Shown piece by piece: positions 34,540-43,942 of a stretch of DNA of 64,000 nt. The stretch covers positions 1 to 64,000 of the forward strand of contig JABIHA010000087.1 of NCBI GenBank assembly GCA_018649885.1. Reading direction: 5' to 3'. The stretch's first letter is position 1, and each line of letters opens with the position of its first letter. The notes beneath the pieces were generated by a model. The model was not told where the DNA came from. It saw only the letters and a program-made list of their open reading frames with translations, and made no database searches. The DNA is from Bacteriovoracaceae bacterium. Its GTDB lineage: Bacteria > Bdellovibrionota > Bacteriovoracia > Bacteriovoracales > Bacteriovoracaceae. The translations under genes and the position numbers were made by a program.

Positions 34540-35498
34540 TGAGCTCAAATGAAAGACCCATTGGTTTTATAGGTGCAGGAGTCGTAGGCTCAATTTTTGC
34601 AAGTGCCCTTAGTAAAAATACTGATAGAGATATTGTAGTGGTTGACAATGGTCCGAGATTTGAGCAAATCAAATCCGGTGGACTAAAAACAAAGGGAGTA
34701 CTTGAGTTAGATGGGGGCACCCCAAAGCTTTTTAACTCTTTGGATGCTTTTTCTGAATTTAATCTTCACTCTCTATTTATCTCCACAAAGAGCAGCTCCC
34801 TTAAGTTTCTTCTTCCCGCACTAAAGGATAAAGTCAAAAAAGACACAATCCTCATTAGCTTGCAAAATGGACTTGAAACAGAGGACACCATAAAGGAATA
34901 TTTTCCGGACAACCCCATTGGAAGAGTTGTCATTAATCTCGCCGGCAGAGTTGATGAACAAAGTGGTGAAATAGAAGTGGCATGGTTTAATCCCCCCAAC
35001 TATATAGGACTTTTGGATGATGCAAATGAGACGCGGCTTGGTAGTATTCTAGAAGATTTAAATTCTAATGGACTGACTACTAAATTTGTCTCAAGTTTTG
35101 AAATCAAAAAACAATCCTTTCACAAAAATATGTTAAATGCTTCACTTAATCCCATGTGTGGGCTTCTCTCCCTTACAATGAATGATGCCATGACCTTCGA
35201 CGCCTCTAGATCAATCGCCAGAGGACTACTAAAAGAAGGTCTTGCAGTGGGAAAAGAGCTAGGTTTTGATTACGGCGAAGGGATCTTAGAAAAGCTACTT
35301 GCCTATCTAGATGGCGGTGGGAATCACTACCCCTCTATGTGGAGTGATCTGCAAGCCGGGCGCATGAGTGAAATAGAATATATCAATGGAAAAATTGTTG
35401 AAAATGCTAAACGATTAGGAGTGGAAACTCCCTATAATGAACTTTTAACAATGATGGTTATGGCCTGTGAATCAAAAGCTGGCAGCCGAAAAGCTTAG
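34539..35498 (+). CDS. Ketopantoate reductase (ApbA/PanE) family protein
   Basis: A 319-residue two-domain NADP-dependent reductase: GFIGAGVVGSIFASAL cofactor motif, then SLQNGLETED and a C-terminal helical domain. The start is GTG 34539, sharing one base with the preceding stop codon, so it is translationally coupled with the bcr-like genes. Its presence in an aromatic operon is unexplained. It may reduce a pathway intermediate, or simply be a displaced pantothenate gene; the motifs do not decide. Confidence 0.75.
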   Translation: MSSNERPIGFIGAGVVGSIFASALSKNTDRDIVVVDNGPRFEQIKSGGLKTKGVLELDGGTPKLFNSLDAFSEFNLHSLFISTKSSSLKFLLPALKDKVKKDTILISLQNGLETEDTIKEYFPDNPIGRVVINLAGRVDEQSGEIEVAWFNPPNYIGLLDDANETRLGSILEDLNSNGLTTKFVSSFEIKKQSFHKNMLNASLNPMCGLLSLTMNDAMTFDASRSIARGLLKEGLAVGKELGFDYGEGILEKLLAYLDGGGNHYPSMWSDLQAGRMSEIEYINGKIVENAKRLGVETPYNELLTMMVMACESKAGSRKA

Positions 35499-35529
35499 CT
35501 TTTACGCACTTGAATACTAAGGATTAAAA

Positions 35530-36624
35530 ATGGGTAAGCTAGTCACAGTCTCTATTGAAAGCATTGTCCCCTACAACCCAGGGAAAACCACTGAAGAGCT
35601 CAAAAGTGAGCTAGGACTAGAAAAGATCATTCGGGCCTGTGCCAATGAAACCTTTCTGCCCCCCTCCGAAAAAGCTATTGAAGCTGTTGTGGCCAACTTA
35701 GATCAACTTCCCATTTACCCCGATGGTGGCGCAAGTAATTTGAGAAATAAAATTGCCCAAAAAATGAATGTAGATGCTGATGAAGTGGTTCTTGGAAATG
35801 GCTCAAATGAGCTCATTGAGTTGATTGTCAGAACTTTTGCAAGGCCTGCTGACGAGATCATTACATCTATCCCAAGCTTTGTAGTATACAAGCACATAGC
35901 CCTGGCCCATGGATTAAAAGTCCATGAGCTACCACTTAAAAATCAAAAATTTGATTTGGCCGCCATGAAAGCGAAAATCACACCTCAGAGTCGCTTTATC
36001 TTTATTGCCAATCCCAACAACCCTACTGGCACCTATATTACAAATCGAGAGCTTGAAGAATTTTTAACTGATCTCCCGGAAGATCTTATAGTTGTTTTAG
36101 ATGAGGCCTATATTGAATATGTGGATGCGGATGATTTTCCCAATTCACTCGACTACCGAAATCAGCATCAAAATCTGATCACACTCAGAACTTTTTCAAA
36201 AATTTATGGCCTTGCTGCCCTCAGGGTTGGTTATGCCATTGCACAAAAAAATATCATCAACTATCTTGGTAGAGTCAGGGCCGTTTTCAATGTGAACTCT
36301 CTGGCCCAAGTCGCCGCTGAGGCAGTGCTAGATGACAGGGAGTATATTCAAAATTCAAAAAACCTTTTACTCCAAAATAGAAAACAACTAAGCGAGGGAC
36401 TAAGCTCGCTTGGGCTCACGATCACTCCCAGTCAGGCCAATTTTGTGTTGGTGGATTTAATGGGAGCAGATACCTTAGAAACTCAAAAAGAACTTTTAAA
36501 AAGAGGTGTGTTTGTGGCACCAATGCCCACTTCTTGGCTTCCTCATCACCACCGGGTGAGTGTCTGCAGTTTTGAGGATAATATGGAAATTATTTCAGCC
36601 TATAAAGAAGTCTTAAAACTTTAG
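35530..36624 (+). CDS. hisC: Histidinol-phosphate aminotransferase family (HisC)
   Basis: A 364-residue class-I/II PLP aminotransferase: ANPNNPTGTY, LDEAYIEY, and the PLP-Lys motif TFSKIYGLAALRVGYA. The N-terminal region (YPDGGASNLRNKIA, LGNGSNELIELI) matches HisC. HisC-like enzymes can also transaminate aromatic amino acids, which would fit the neighbouring aromatic genes, but this is inference. It follows the PanE-like gene after 31 bases with AAGGA before the ATG. Confidence 0.85.
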   Translation: MGKLVTVSIESIVPYNPGKTTEELKSELGLEKIIRACANETFLPPSEKAIEAVVANLDQLPIYPDGGASNLRNKIAQKMNVDADEVVLGNGSNELIELIVRTFARPADEIITSIPSFVVYKHIALAHGLKVHELPLKNQKFDLAAMKAKITPQSRFIFIANPNNPTGTYITNRELEEFLTDLPEDLIVVLDEAYIEYVDADDFPNSLDYRNQHQNLITLRTFSKIYGLAALRVGYAIAQKNIINYLGRVRAVFNVNSLAQVAAEAVLDDREYIQNSKNLLLQNRKQLSEGLSSLGLTITPSQANFVLVDLMGADTLETQKELLKRGVFVAPMPTSWLPHHHRVSVCSFEDNMEIISAYKEVLKL

Positions 36625-37090
36625 ATTCTTTCTTATATCTGGGTGTTGACAAAAAATCATGAAAGTTTTGTAGAATTAGTAGAATGGTTTTAATTGGCTT
36701 TGATATTAGCTCAGTGTTTTAAGAGTGGTATTGACAAGACCACACCCTACCGCCGCTGGAGGTATTCGCGGTTCTGGAAATTTAGTGGTGCCACGAATAT
36801 TTGAAGAGCGCCTTCTATTAGGGTCGCCCATCTAAGGTGCAAACCTTCAGAAAAACATTATTTTATGGATGTTATTCTCTAACTAGATTTAATTTCTGTA
36901 GTAGCAAGTAATTCAAAAAGAGATATGTTTGTACACCAATACCAATTTTGTAGTTTCAACATCGCCATAGGCTGAGGGTTGGTAGCTCTGAAGATAACGA
37001 GAAATTTATTTAATTTCAAAGAACTATTTGAAATTTGGTTTATGCCTTATTTGATTTTTGAAAAAAAATAAAAGTTATGTGGAACCAGTT
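36625..37090. other. Non-coding region with a decayed repeat
   Basis: No open frame of note is present. The stretch contains the most diverged copy (about 36764-36907) of a repeat found again at 37091 and, inverted, near 38510-38670. In-frame stops and indels break any reading frame, so the region looks like decayed sequence. Confidence 0.5.
36764..36907 (+). repeat. Repeat family copy 1 (diverged)
   Basis: Shares CGGTTCTGGAAATTTAGTGG, then after about 80 bases CTAGATTTAATT-x-CTGTAGTAGC with copies 2 and 3. Similarity by eye is 60-70 percent. Confidence 0.55.
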
Positions 37091-37250
37091 GTGAAAAGCT
37101 GCTGCTCACGGTGCTGGAAAGTTTAGTGGTGTTTCGAGATTTTGGAAAGCATCTCTTATCAAGGCGGCATTTTTTTAAAAAAAGTAATTTTTTATTGATA
37201 TCTCGCTCCCAGCTGAATTTAATTATCGTGGTAGTTGCTTTTATGAAAAA
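37091..37250 (+). repeat. Repeat family copy 2, upstream of the HNH gene
   Basis: Block A (GCTCACGGTGCTGGAAAGTT ...TTATCAAGGCG) and block B (TCTCGCTC...TTTAATTATCGTGGTAG...) match the inverted copy downstream of the HNH gene closely; block B is almost identical over about 40 bases. In one frame block B reads EFNYRGSCFY, in copy 3 GFNYRGSCFY, hinting at remnants of a protein gene. After block B an ATG opens a 22-residue hydrophobic peptide. Confidence 0.7.
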
Positions 37251-37475
37251 GGGAAATCGGTTGTTTGGAATTTTTATAATTTTTTGTCTATTTGGTGAAA
37301 AGGTTTTGTGAATTTTCATTCTATTGCGTTTTACATTCGTTCTTTCAGTGAATCCATAATCGCTAACAGCTCCTACCGGATTACCTTTCATGCTTTTTCT
37401 GACTGGACATTTTTTAATCTTTTTATTTAATAAATGTGATTGGAATGGTATGTTACTTCCACCTGGGAGGTCGCT

Positions 37476-38345
37476 TTGTCACTACGGAATTTATCAGATC
37501 AAGGACTTATTGCAGACACTAAAATGTGGAATGAAAAAGAAGAACACTGTACTCGCCAGTTCCTCCGCCACATTAATGAGGTGAATAGACGAAGGCTTTT
37601 TTGTGATGATAAGACGGGCTCACTCTTTAAATATATCCGCAAAAATTTCAATAAAAGTGATAGCGAAACAAGTCGAAGAGTTTTAGCAGCGAAAACACTA
37701 AGGCATGTGCCCTGTGCAGATAAAGCTCTGGCAAACAAACAAGTAACACTTACTAACCTGGCAGAAATCTCAAATTTAGTGGAAAATATTAAAAGTAAAA
37801 AAAAGAAAAATGAAATACTAGGCAGTATAAAAGGGAAGACTCAAATCCAGACAAGAGAGTTTGTGGACGAGTTGACTGGAAAGAAGCGCGCCACTAGATC
37901 TAAAACTCACTCTCACTCAGATGGAAGTATTCGCATTCATCTCACCTTGGTTGGGCAAACGGCAAAAGATTATGATTTTATTAAAGAACAGCTATCTAAC
38001 AATAGAATCTATAAACCAGAAGACATAATAGGACATGCCATTAACCCTAAAGCAGAGTCTATGAGAAAAAGGATTATGGGCATTGGATCAAGAAAATCTA
38101 AAGTAATCACAAATTCTAGAACCATCTCAGCTGCCATCAAAAATGCAGTGATGATAAGGTCGGGCAACAAATGTGAAAACTGTGACTCAAAGTACAACCT
38201 ACACTTTGATCATATCATCCCCCATAGCATGGGGGGAGCATCGGCGATCGGGAACGTGCGCCAGTTATGTTCAAATTGCAATGCAAGAGCCGCTATTGTT
38301 GCACTTTCGCAGACAAAGATGGATTTATTTATAAACCAGAGCTAG
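37476..38345 (+). CDS. HNH endonuclease
   Basis: The C-terminal 60 residues form a HNH domain: KCENC, HFDHIIPHSMGGA, and the second zinc pair in CSNCN. The N-terminal part (NLSDQGLIADTK...RRLFCD...SLFKYI...RRVLAAK) resembles the helical region of multi-copy HNH proteins of Bdellovibrionota. The ORF could begin at TTG 37440, but TTG 37476 has GGAGG five bases upstream and gives the start MSLRNLSD, which fits that family. Inverted copies of a repeat flank the gene, so it may be, or have been, mobile. Function in vivo is unknown. Confidence 0.82.
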   Translation: MSLRNLSDQGLIADTKMWNEKEEHCTRQFLRHINEVNRRRLFCDDKTGSLFKYIRKNFNKSDSETSRRVLAAKTLRHVPCADKALANKQVTLTNLAEISNLVENIKSKKKKNEILGSIKGKTQIQTREFVDELTGKKRATRSKTHSHSDGSIRIHLTLVGQTAKDYDFIKEQLSNNRIYKPEDIIGHAINPKAESMRKRIMGIGSRKSKVITNSRTISAAIKNAVMIRSGNKCENCDSKYNLHFDHIIPHSMGGASAIGNVRQLCSNCNARAAIVALSQTKMDLFINQS

Positions 38346-38794
38346 AAAGTTCTCAAGTTCCCCTCAACCTTTTGTCTTGCCTACGAATCACTCCCAAGCT
38401 GCGCCAATAATTATCTCCACCAAAGAGACAACTAATTACAAAAAAATTTCCAGCAAACTGATTAAAAAATAAAAAGATTCCAAATGACCACCAGACCCAC
38501 ATATTCACCTTTTCCATAAAAGCAACTACCACGATAATTAAATCCAGCTAGAGCGAGACATCAATACATTTCTCCACTGCTTAAATTTTTACGCCTTGAT
38601 AAAAGGCGCTCTCAAAACTTTCATAATACCACTAAATTTTCCAGCGCCGTGAGCAATTTCTCTTCATAACTGTCTCCACAAATCCCCCACCTATCACAAA
38701 TTTTCTCCAAGTAACCTTCAAAGATAGTCCCATCATGAAAATCTGATTTTATCAATTTTAAAGGGGTTAACTAAATATGAGATACAGAAAAAAT
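38346..38794. other. Intergenic region holding inverted repeat copy 3
   Basis: Apart from the repeat, the minus strand carries a short frame (ATG 38517 to stop at 38353, 54 codons) for a hydrophobic peptide whose start (MEKVN...FGIF...CLFG) resembles the 22-residue frame after copy 2. No ribosome site precedes either, so coding is doubtful. Confidence 0.4.
38510..38667 (-). repeat. Repeat family copy 3, inverted, downstream of the HNH gene
   Basis: On the minus strand, block A contains GCTCACGGCGCTGGAAAATT and a CGCCTT-TTATC-AAGGCG hairpin. Block B (CTCGCTCTAGCTGGATTTAA...) matches copy 2 at nearly every base. With copy 2 it brackets the HNH gene as an inverted pair. Confidence 0.7.
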
Positions 38795-40003
38795 CTAGAG
38801 TGATTCAACAGAAAATGAAATTCCTTGACCTACCCCTATACACATAGTGGCCAGACCTTTTTTATATTTGGGGTTGCCCTTCATTTGATGGACCAAAGTG
38901 GTAATGATTCTCGCACCTGAGCAGCCAAGGGGATGACCGAGAGCGATCGCCCCTCCATTAAGATTTACAATAGCAGGATCTAGCTCAAGCTCTTTTATGC
39001 ATGAAAGTGCTTGGGCCGCAAAGGCCTCATTAAGTTCTATCAAATCAAAATCAGAAATCTTTTGCCCATGCCTTTCACAAAGCTTCCTTGTGGCCATGAC
39101 AGGACCTATTCCCATGGTATTCGGATGAACCCCGCAAACCCCAACACCTGTTACTTTTGCAAGTGGATTCAACTGGTGCTTTTTTAAAAAAGATTCCGAG
39201 ACAATTACAAGTGCGGCTGCACCATCATTAAGTGATGATGAATTTCCCGCCGTGACAGTTCCATCTTTTCTAAAAACAGCTTTAAGTGCGGCCAGTTTCT
39301 CTAGAGACGTTTCCTTTCTAGGACTTTCGTCTTTCGAAAAAGTGTATCCCGGTTTTTTCTTTTGCCCAGGAATATCAATTGGTAAAATCTCACTATCAAA
39401 ACGACCATTTTCCTGTGCACTCACGGCCTTTTGATGGGATTCAAAGGCAAAGAGATCTTGCTCTTCTCTACTGAGGCCGTATTTAGAAACTAACTCTTCA
39501 GCAGTTTCTCCCATATTAAATAGAGGAAACATCTTCTCCATAGCAGGGTTTGGAAATCTCCATCCAAGAGTGGTGTCATAAATCTTTTGAGTTCCCGAAT
39601 AATTTGATTCAGCTTTTGACATCACAAGAGGTGCCCTTGTCATGCTCTCCGCTCCACCTACAACAAAACAATCTCCCATGCCTGCAGCAATTTTAGATAC
39701 AGCGTAAATGGCTGCATCCATGGAGGAGCCACAGAGTCGATTAAGGGTAGTGCCGGGAACACTCATGGGAAACTGGGCCAGTAGAGAAGACATTCGCGCC
39801 AGATTTCGGTTATCTTCTCCGGCCTGGTTAGCACAGCCAACAATTACATCATCAATAAAATCGGGATTGATGCCAGAGTGATTTTTTACATCCACAAACA
39901 GCTTTGCCAGAAGGTCATCGACCCTGACAGAGCTAAGCGCCCCTTTAAATCTCCCAATGGGAGATCTCTTGGCATAAATAATATAAGCAGGTTCACCTTT
40001 CAT
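38795..40003 (-). CDS. Thiolase, 3-oxoadipyl-CoA thiolase-like
   Basis: The 402-residue thiolase has [16 protein letters not shown] and [15 protein letters not shown] (nucleophilic Cys), [20 protein letters not shown] and CIGVGQG. The first two blocks are typical of PcaF/PaaJ thiolases, which act on 3-oxoadipyl-CoA or its dehydro form. It lies alone on the minus strand, about 6 kb from the aromatic operon. Upstream is GACCTAATAGGCC, faintly like the palindrome at 32358. The exact substrate cannot be set from sequence. Confidence 0.87.
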   Translation of the reverse strand: MKGEPAYIIYAKRSPIGRFKGALSSVRVDDLLAKLFVDVKNHSGINPDFIDDVIVGCANQAGEDNRNLARMSSLLAQFPMSVPGTTLNRLCGSSMDAAIYAVSKIAAGMGDCFVVGGAESMTRAPLVMSKAESNYSGTQKIYDTTLGWRFPNPAMEKMFPLFNMGETAEELVSKYGLSREEQDLFAFESHQKAVSAQENGRFDSEILPIDIPGQKKKPGYTFSKDESPRKETSLEKLAALKAVFRKDGTVTAGNSSSLNDGAAALVIVSESFLKKHQLNPLAKVTGVGVCGVHPNTMGIGPVMATRKLCERHGQKISDFDLIELNEAFAAQALSCIKELELDPAIVNLNGGAIALGHPLGCSGARIITTLVHQMKGNPKYKKGLATMCIGVGQGISFSVESL

Positions 40004-40099
40004 AGACTAATTTTTCTCTCAGGCATAAGTTTCTCTTTGACGATTAAAAGGCCTATTAGGTCAAAATACTATGAGCTAGCTCAAGTCATCTTGAAAAAA

Positions 40100-40678
40100 C
40101 TAGCAATCGTGTTCTGGCAGGCAAAAGCCTTTCCTAACCCAGTAGCTATAAACATCAGCATTGTTGTAGGTGGTAAAGATTTTGTTATACCACATACGGG
40201 GCTTAGTTTTTGAATGATATTCTAGATCAAAAGCACCACATCGATGGGCGACTTCATGAATCATGATGGCACTTTGATATTTCTGTGTGTAAGTGTAGTA
40301 CACATCACAAAGTTTAATTTTTCCAAAAATCCAACTCACCCATGCTGAGGCCTTGCCGTCTTTGCAAAGCTTTCCTTTATTCTCACAATTAAATTTTACT
40401 TTAGGGAGAAGCCTATCAATACACTGAGCTCTTTCAAGGATTTGCCAAAGATGAAGATCATAGCCACTTGGTTTTTTTGGGTCACTCATTCTTTGCTTGA
40501 TTTGATTAATTAAATTTTTAATATCTGTGAAGGCAAGCTTTCTAATTGTCTCCACTCCCCTTTCTTCACAGCTAGGTCTCATGGCCCCACTGTCAAACTC
40601 TATAATTTGTCCTGAATAGTTAGGCGTGGTTGCAAAAACTGTACTCGATAGTAGTGAGATAAAAATCCATTTCATCAT
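40100..40678 (-). CDS. Secreted M35-like (aspzincin) zinc metallopeptidase
   Basis: A signal peptide (MMKWIFISLLSSTVFA) precedes a 176-residue mature protein. IMIHEVAHRCGAFDLEY contains HExxH; the third zinc ligand is probably the Asp in FDLEY, and NADVYSYWVR near the C-terminus is the NAD-x-Y-x-Y pattern of deuterolysin and peptidyl-Lys metallopeptidases. Six or more Cys suggest disulphides. The role would be protein digestion outside the cytoplasm, fitting a predatory or proteolytic life style (inference). No pro-domain is visible, unlike fungal deuterolysins. Confidence 0.75.
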   Translation of the reverse strand: MMKWIFISLLSSTVFATTPNYSGQIIEFDSGAMRPSCEERGVETIRKLAFTDIKNLINQIKQRMSDPKKPSGYDLHLWQILERAQCIDRLLPKVKFNCENKGKLCKDGKASAWVSWIFGKIKLCDVYYTYTQKYQSAIMIHEVAHRCGAFDLEYHSKTKPRMWYNKIFTTYNNADVYSYWVRKGFCLPEHDC

Positions 40679-40958
40679 AACTCCCCCAAATTTAAATTTT
40701 TAATGTATCAAGTCTAATGAAAAAAATAGCTGGGGACAAGTTAAGTGGATGTTTCACAGGCACTCAAAAATGGATCACCACTTTTGAAAAAGTGCAGAGC
40801 AACGACAAACTTTTCTCATAAACTTTAAACCAACTATGGTGCAGCACCATTAGGCTTCGCCAATAAAAATGTAATTAGTGAGTCATTCACATACTACCAC
40901 TACCTTGCGGCAGCATGGGAAGCTTTACCTATAAAACTTGCTGTGATAAAAATGGCGC
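40679..40958. other. Intergenic region with a small perfect palindrome
   Basis: The 280-base gap between divergent genes holds ATGGTGCAGCACCAT (40836-40850), a perfect 7-1-7 inverted repeat that could be an operator or part of a small hairpin. No other element is clear. Confidence 0.35.
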
Positions 40959-41306
40959 ATGAAAACTCTTCTTATATTGGCACTCTTTTGTATTATTCCT
41001 ACTGCTACTTTTGCTGGACCGGCTCATTTGGCCGATTTCCTAAAGAAGTATCCTAAATGGAAAAAAGCAAAAGTCTTAAAGAACTTAAAATCCTGCTTTA
41101 TTTGCCATATTCCTAAGCAAGACGAGCACAACCCCTACGGCCAAGCTTATTTTAATACTGGTTGGAGAGACGGTGAGTACTCTTTTGAAGACATTGAAGA
41201 CCTAGACTCTGATAAAGATGGATACACTAACATCCAGGAGCTCAAGGCCTTAACTCTACCAGGAGACGCTAAGAGTCACCCGGTGGAAAAAAAATTCGTC
41301 TACTAA
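40959..41306 (+). CDS. Small exported c-type haem protein with EF-hand-like motif
   Basis: The 115-residue protein has a signal peptide (MKTLLILALFCIIPTATFA), one haem-attachment motif CFICH, and an Asp-rich DLDSDKDGYTNIQEL stretch that looks like a calcium-binding loop. Haem would be attached in the periplasm. It stands alone, without other electron-transfer genes immediately adjacent. Partner and redox role are unknown. Confidence 0.75.
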   Translation: MKTLLILALFCIIPTATFAGPAHLADFLKKYPKWKKAKVLKNLKSCFICHIPKQDEHNPYGQAYFNTGWRDGEYSFEDIEDLDSDKDGYTNIQELKALTLPGDAKSHPVEKKFVY

Positions 41307-41495
41307 ATCTAAAGCTCTAAATCATTTTTTAATTATTTGGCCTACTTCCACGGCTACGCGTCTTCATTAAGATGCGTCAAACATCACCTTGCAGCAACAA
41401 AAACTTACTTACTTTAGCCGCGCTCCCTGTTGCCAACCCATGAATTTTGTCTGAAACTTATACGACAGATTAGCTCTACTAATGGATGGGACGTT

Positions 41496-42386
41496 TTGAA
41501 GAAACTCTTTATATCATTTGCCTTGTTGATATCCACACTTGCTGGCGCAAAAGAACCTTTAATCTTCGCTAGCTACAATATCCGAAATTTTGATTACGAC
41601 ATGAGGGAAGACATCCCCACTAATAAAAGTGAGCTGGCAAAAATTATCAAAGGCATAAATGCCGATTTGATCGCCGTTCAAGAAATCGTTCAAGGTGATA
41701 TATTTGAAGCGTTTGTTAAAAAAAGACTTCCTAACTTTAGTGTCAGCCTTTCTACCTGTGGTGGAGCTGGTCGCCAGAAACTGGGTTTTGTATACAGAAC
41801 CAGCAAATTAGAACTCTTAAAATTCATTGAAGACAATAGCGTTTCTGGTGGTGGTAAGTGCGGAAGAGGACTTAGACCAGCAGCTATTGGAAAATTTAAA
41901 ATAAAAAGTGACAGTACTGAATTCACGGCCTTTTCTCTCCACCTTAAGGCCGGTGGCAGACCACAAAATGCCGATGTCAGATTCAAGCAGTATGGCTTCA
42001 TTACACAAATTGTTGAATCCCTTAAAAGAGACGGCCAAAAAAATATCGTCATGATGGGAGACTTAAACACTACTCACTACTTATTAAAAGATAAGTATTA
42101 CGCCCGGTTTGTGGATTTTGTTTCTGACAATGGCCTAGTTGATATGGCCTCTCAAATAAAATGCTCGTCCTACTGGTGGGGTGGAAGAAATGATGGCAAG
42201 GAATACAAATCCCTACTCGATCACGTCATGATCAGCCAGGAATTCTACAATAGTTTCAAGTCTCACTCCATTAGCGTAAAGTCTCACTGTGAGAAGTCTG
42301 CATGTAAGACCTCACGAGCTGATGAGCTAGGCATCTCTTATCAAGAGGTAAGTGACCACTGCCCAGTCGTTGCCACACTTAAATAA
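41496..42386 (+). CDS. Secreted endonuclease/exonuclease/phosphatase-family nuclease
   Basis: A DNase I-fold protein: ASYNIRNFD, VQEIV (metal-binding Glu), GDLNTTH, and SDHCPVVATL at the C-terminus, all conserved catalytic blocks. Starting at TTG 41496 gives a clean signal peptide (MKKLFISFALLISTLAGA); the longer frame from 41430 would add an unlikely N-terminal tail. Several Cys in the mature part (LSTCGGAG, GGGKCGRG, IKCSSYW, HCEKSACK) suggest disulphides and export. Likely a secreted DNase or a related phosphodiesterase. Confidence 0.82.
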   Translation: MKKLFISFALLISTLAGAKEPLIFASYNIRNFDYDMREDIPTNKSELAKIIKGINADLIAVQEIVQGDIFEAFVKKRLPNFSVSLSTCGGAGRQKLGFVYRTSKLELLKFIEDNSVSGGGKCGRGLRPAAIGKFKIKSDSTEFTAFSLHLKAGGRPQNADVRFKQYGFITQIVESLKRDGQKNIVMMGDLNTTHYLLKDKYYARFVDFVSDNGLVDMASQIKCSSYWWGGRNDGKEYKSLLDHVMISQEFYNSFKSHSISVKSHCEKSACKTSRADELGISYQEVSDHCPVVATLK

Positions 42387-42456
42387 CACTAACTACTGTC
42401 TTTCTCGTTGACTACACGAGGTACAAATTTTATTGTGCCTCAAAAAAACGGAGAAA

Positions 42457-42822
42457 ATGCCCATGAAATTTCTTGTGATGATAATCTCACTTCTATCTAC
42501 TACTTCTTCTTTTGGACAAGCAAAAGTCCAGCTCGAATCAATCATCACGGCTGAAAATAACTGGAGTCAAATAAGTACTAAAATACAAGATCTTCATTCA
42601 GTCCAAGTTAGACCCATAAAAAAAGATCTTCACTGTGTAGAAAAAAGACTAGTGGATTCACAGCTAATTGTAGGAAGTTGTATTATCAAAGTCCTAAGTA
42701 CCAACTCAATTATGATCTACAATGTGAATTTAAGTTGGAATGTTAACTACCAAAATCGTACAGAGCCATACTACAAAGTTGTCGCTGTAAACTTCTTGGG
42801 GTTTCATACAAATAGATGGTAA
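42457..42822 (+). CDS. Small secreted protein of unknown function
   Basis: GGAG precedes two close ATGs (42457, 42463); the first is used. A signal peptide (MKFLVMIISLLSTTSSFG) leads to about 100 mature residues with two Cys (DLHCVEK and VGSCIIK) that may pair. No family recognised. The ORF from 42433 would add residues before the signal peptide and is rejected. The gene is convergent with the one ending at 42827. Confidence 0.65.
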   Translation: MPMKFLVMIISLLSTTSSFGQAKVQLESIITAENNWSQISTKIQDLHSVQVRPIKKDLHCVEKRLVDSQLIVGSCIIKVLSTNSIMIYNVNLSWNVNYQNRTEPYYKVVAVNFLGFHTNRW

Positions 42823-42826
42823 ATCT

Positions 42827-43927
42827 CTATTCCTCGAAAACCCAACTATCGTTATCAGTTGTTAGGTGGCCATTTTGATTTACACCATAAGGGCGTTTTG
42901 AAACTCCCATGCCTCCCCCCCAATCATGAATAATATCTATGCTTGTTACATGACTGCTAAATTCCTCAACGCAGCTCAAATACTTAGTATAAACACCTTC
43001 ACTTCCACAAAACTCATCATATTCATCATCATCAAGCTTAAGTACACTGCTCGCAACACTGTCACAGTCTGAGAAATCGATATCTATTTTCTTTAAAAGA
43101 TAGGCCATTGACTCCGCTTCAAATCCAACCCCCCCAAAATCTTGAAACATGGCCAGACTCTCTGGGCTCCAGCCCAAGGAAGGTGCACCACCAATTTTAT
43201 TAATAACTTGTCCACTTCGATGGGGTGATGTCACAAGCGCAGCATTTTCTCTCGCTTTGTCACAGGTGGGCTGCAGTCCTTTTTCAATCTCTTTTTTTAA
43301 TTTTGAATAATTGATTTGGGGTTTTGCTTCTTCATCCCCGCTTATAATTAATGAAATGGCCCAGGACCCTATAATGGTTGCCATTACTACTAATGCATAA
43401 ATAGCGAGAGGAATTGCGGCAATTGCTTGACTCATAAAAAGATCATCAAACATACCCACCTTTTTGGAAAAGTTTGCTTCCAAAAAGTTATGAAGCCTTG
43501 TTAAATCAAATTTTATATTCTTTGCTGTCGAAAATCTAAAAGATTTGCCGTTAATAAAGATTTGTTTTTTTTCAACTAAGCTATGTTCAATTTTAAAATT
43601 CTTAAACCTAGAAACAATGCGCCCTTTTTCAAAACTCAATTTAGGCAATCGTTTTACTCGCGATACCATACTTTTAATAGAACTCAGTGTTTTCTCATCA
43701 ACTCCATGACCTTTGTAATAATTGTAAATATCTTGGGTATAGGCATTGGGGTTGTCTCTTTTCTTATTATAGTCTTCCAATACCAATTTGATTTTTTGAC
43801 CAATTTGTTTGGCAACTAGCTGACTGACACTTTCAGTGTAATTGATATTGGACTCACCTATGGGAATTTTTGCCTGAGCACTTACCATAGTGAAAATCAG
43901 AACGTAACACAAAATTGCCTTGAACAT
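42827..43927 (-). CDS. Exported protein with a central membrane segment, unknown function
   Basis: The 366-residue protein has a signal peptide (MFKAILCYVLIFTMVSAQA), a basic helical region, and a strongly hydrophobic segment at about residues 165-197. After that comes an acidic, Cys-containing C-terminal domain (CDSVASS, EFCGSE, YLSCVEEF). It could be an inner-membrane protein with domains on both sides. It shares a strand with the metzincin gene 15 bases upstream and may be co-transcribed with it. No family recognised. Confidence 0.7.
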   Translation of the reverse strand: MFKAILCYVLIFTMVSAQAKIPIGESNINYTESVSQLVAKQIGQKIKLVLEDYNKKRDNPNAYTQDIYNYYKGHGVDEKTLSSIKSMVSRVKRLPKLSFEKGRIVSRFKNFKIEHSLVEKKQIFINGKSFRFSTAKNIKFDLTRLHNFLEANFSKKVGMFDDLFMSQAIAAIPLAIYALVVMATIIGSWAISLIISGDEEAKPQINYSKLKKEIEKGLQPTCDKARENAALVTSPHRSGQVINKIGGAPSLGWSPESLAMFQDFGGVGFEAESMAYLLKKIDIDFSDCDSVASSVLKLDDDEYDEFCGSEGVYTKYLSCVEEFSSHVTSIDIIHDWGGGMGVSKRPYGVNQNGHLTTDNDSWVFEE

Positions 43928-43942
43928 ATTTTCTCTCGCTTC

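Noticed and set aside
37443..37475. Longer N-terminus for the HNH protein
   Set aside because: The TTG at 37440 has no ribosome site, while TTG 37476 follows GGAGG and gives a better family start.
38353..38517. 54-residue hydrophobic peptide, possible type I toxin
   Set aside because: There is no ribosome site and the similarity to the short frame after copy 2 may just reflect the shared repeat.
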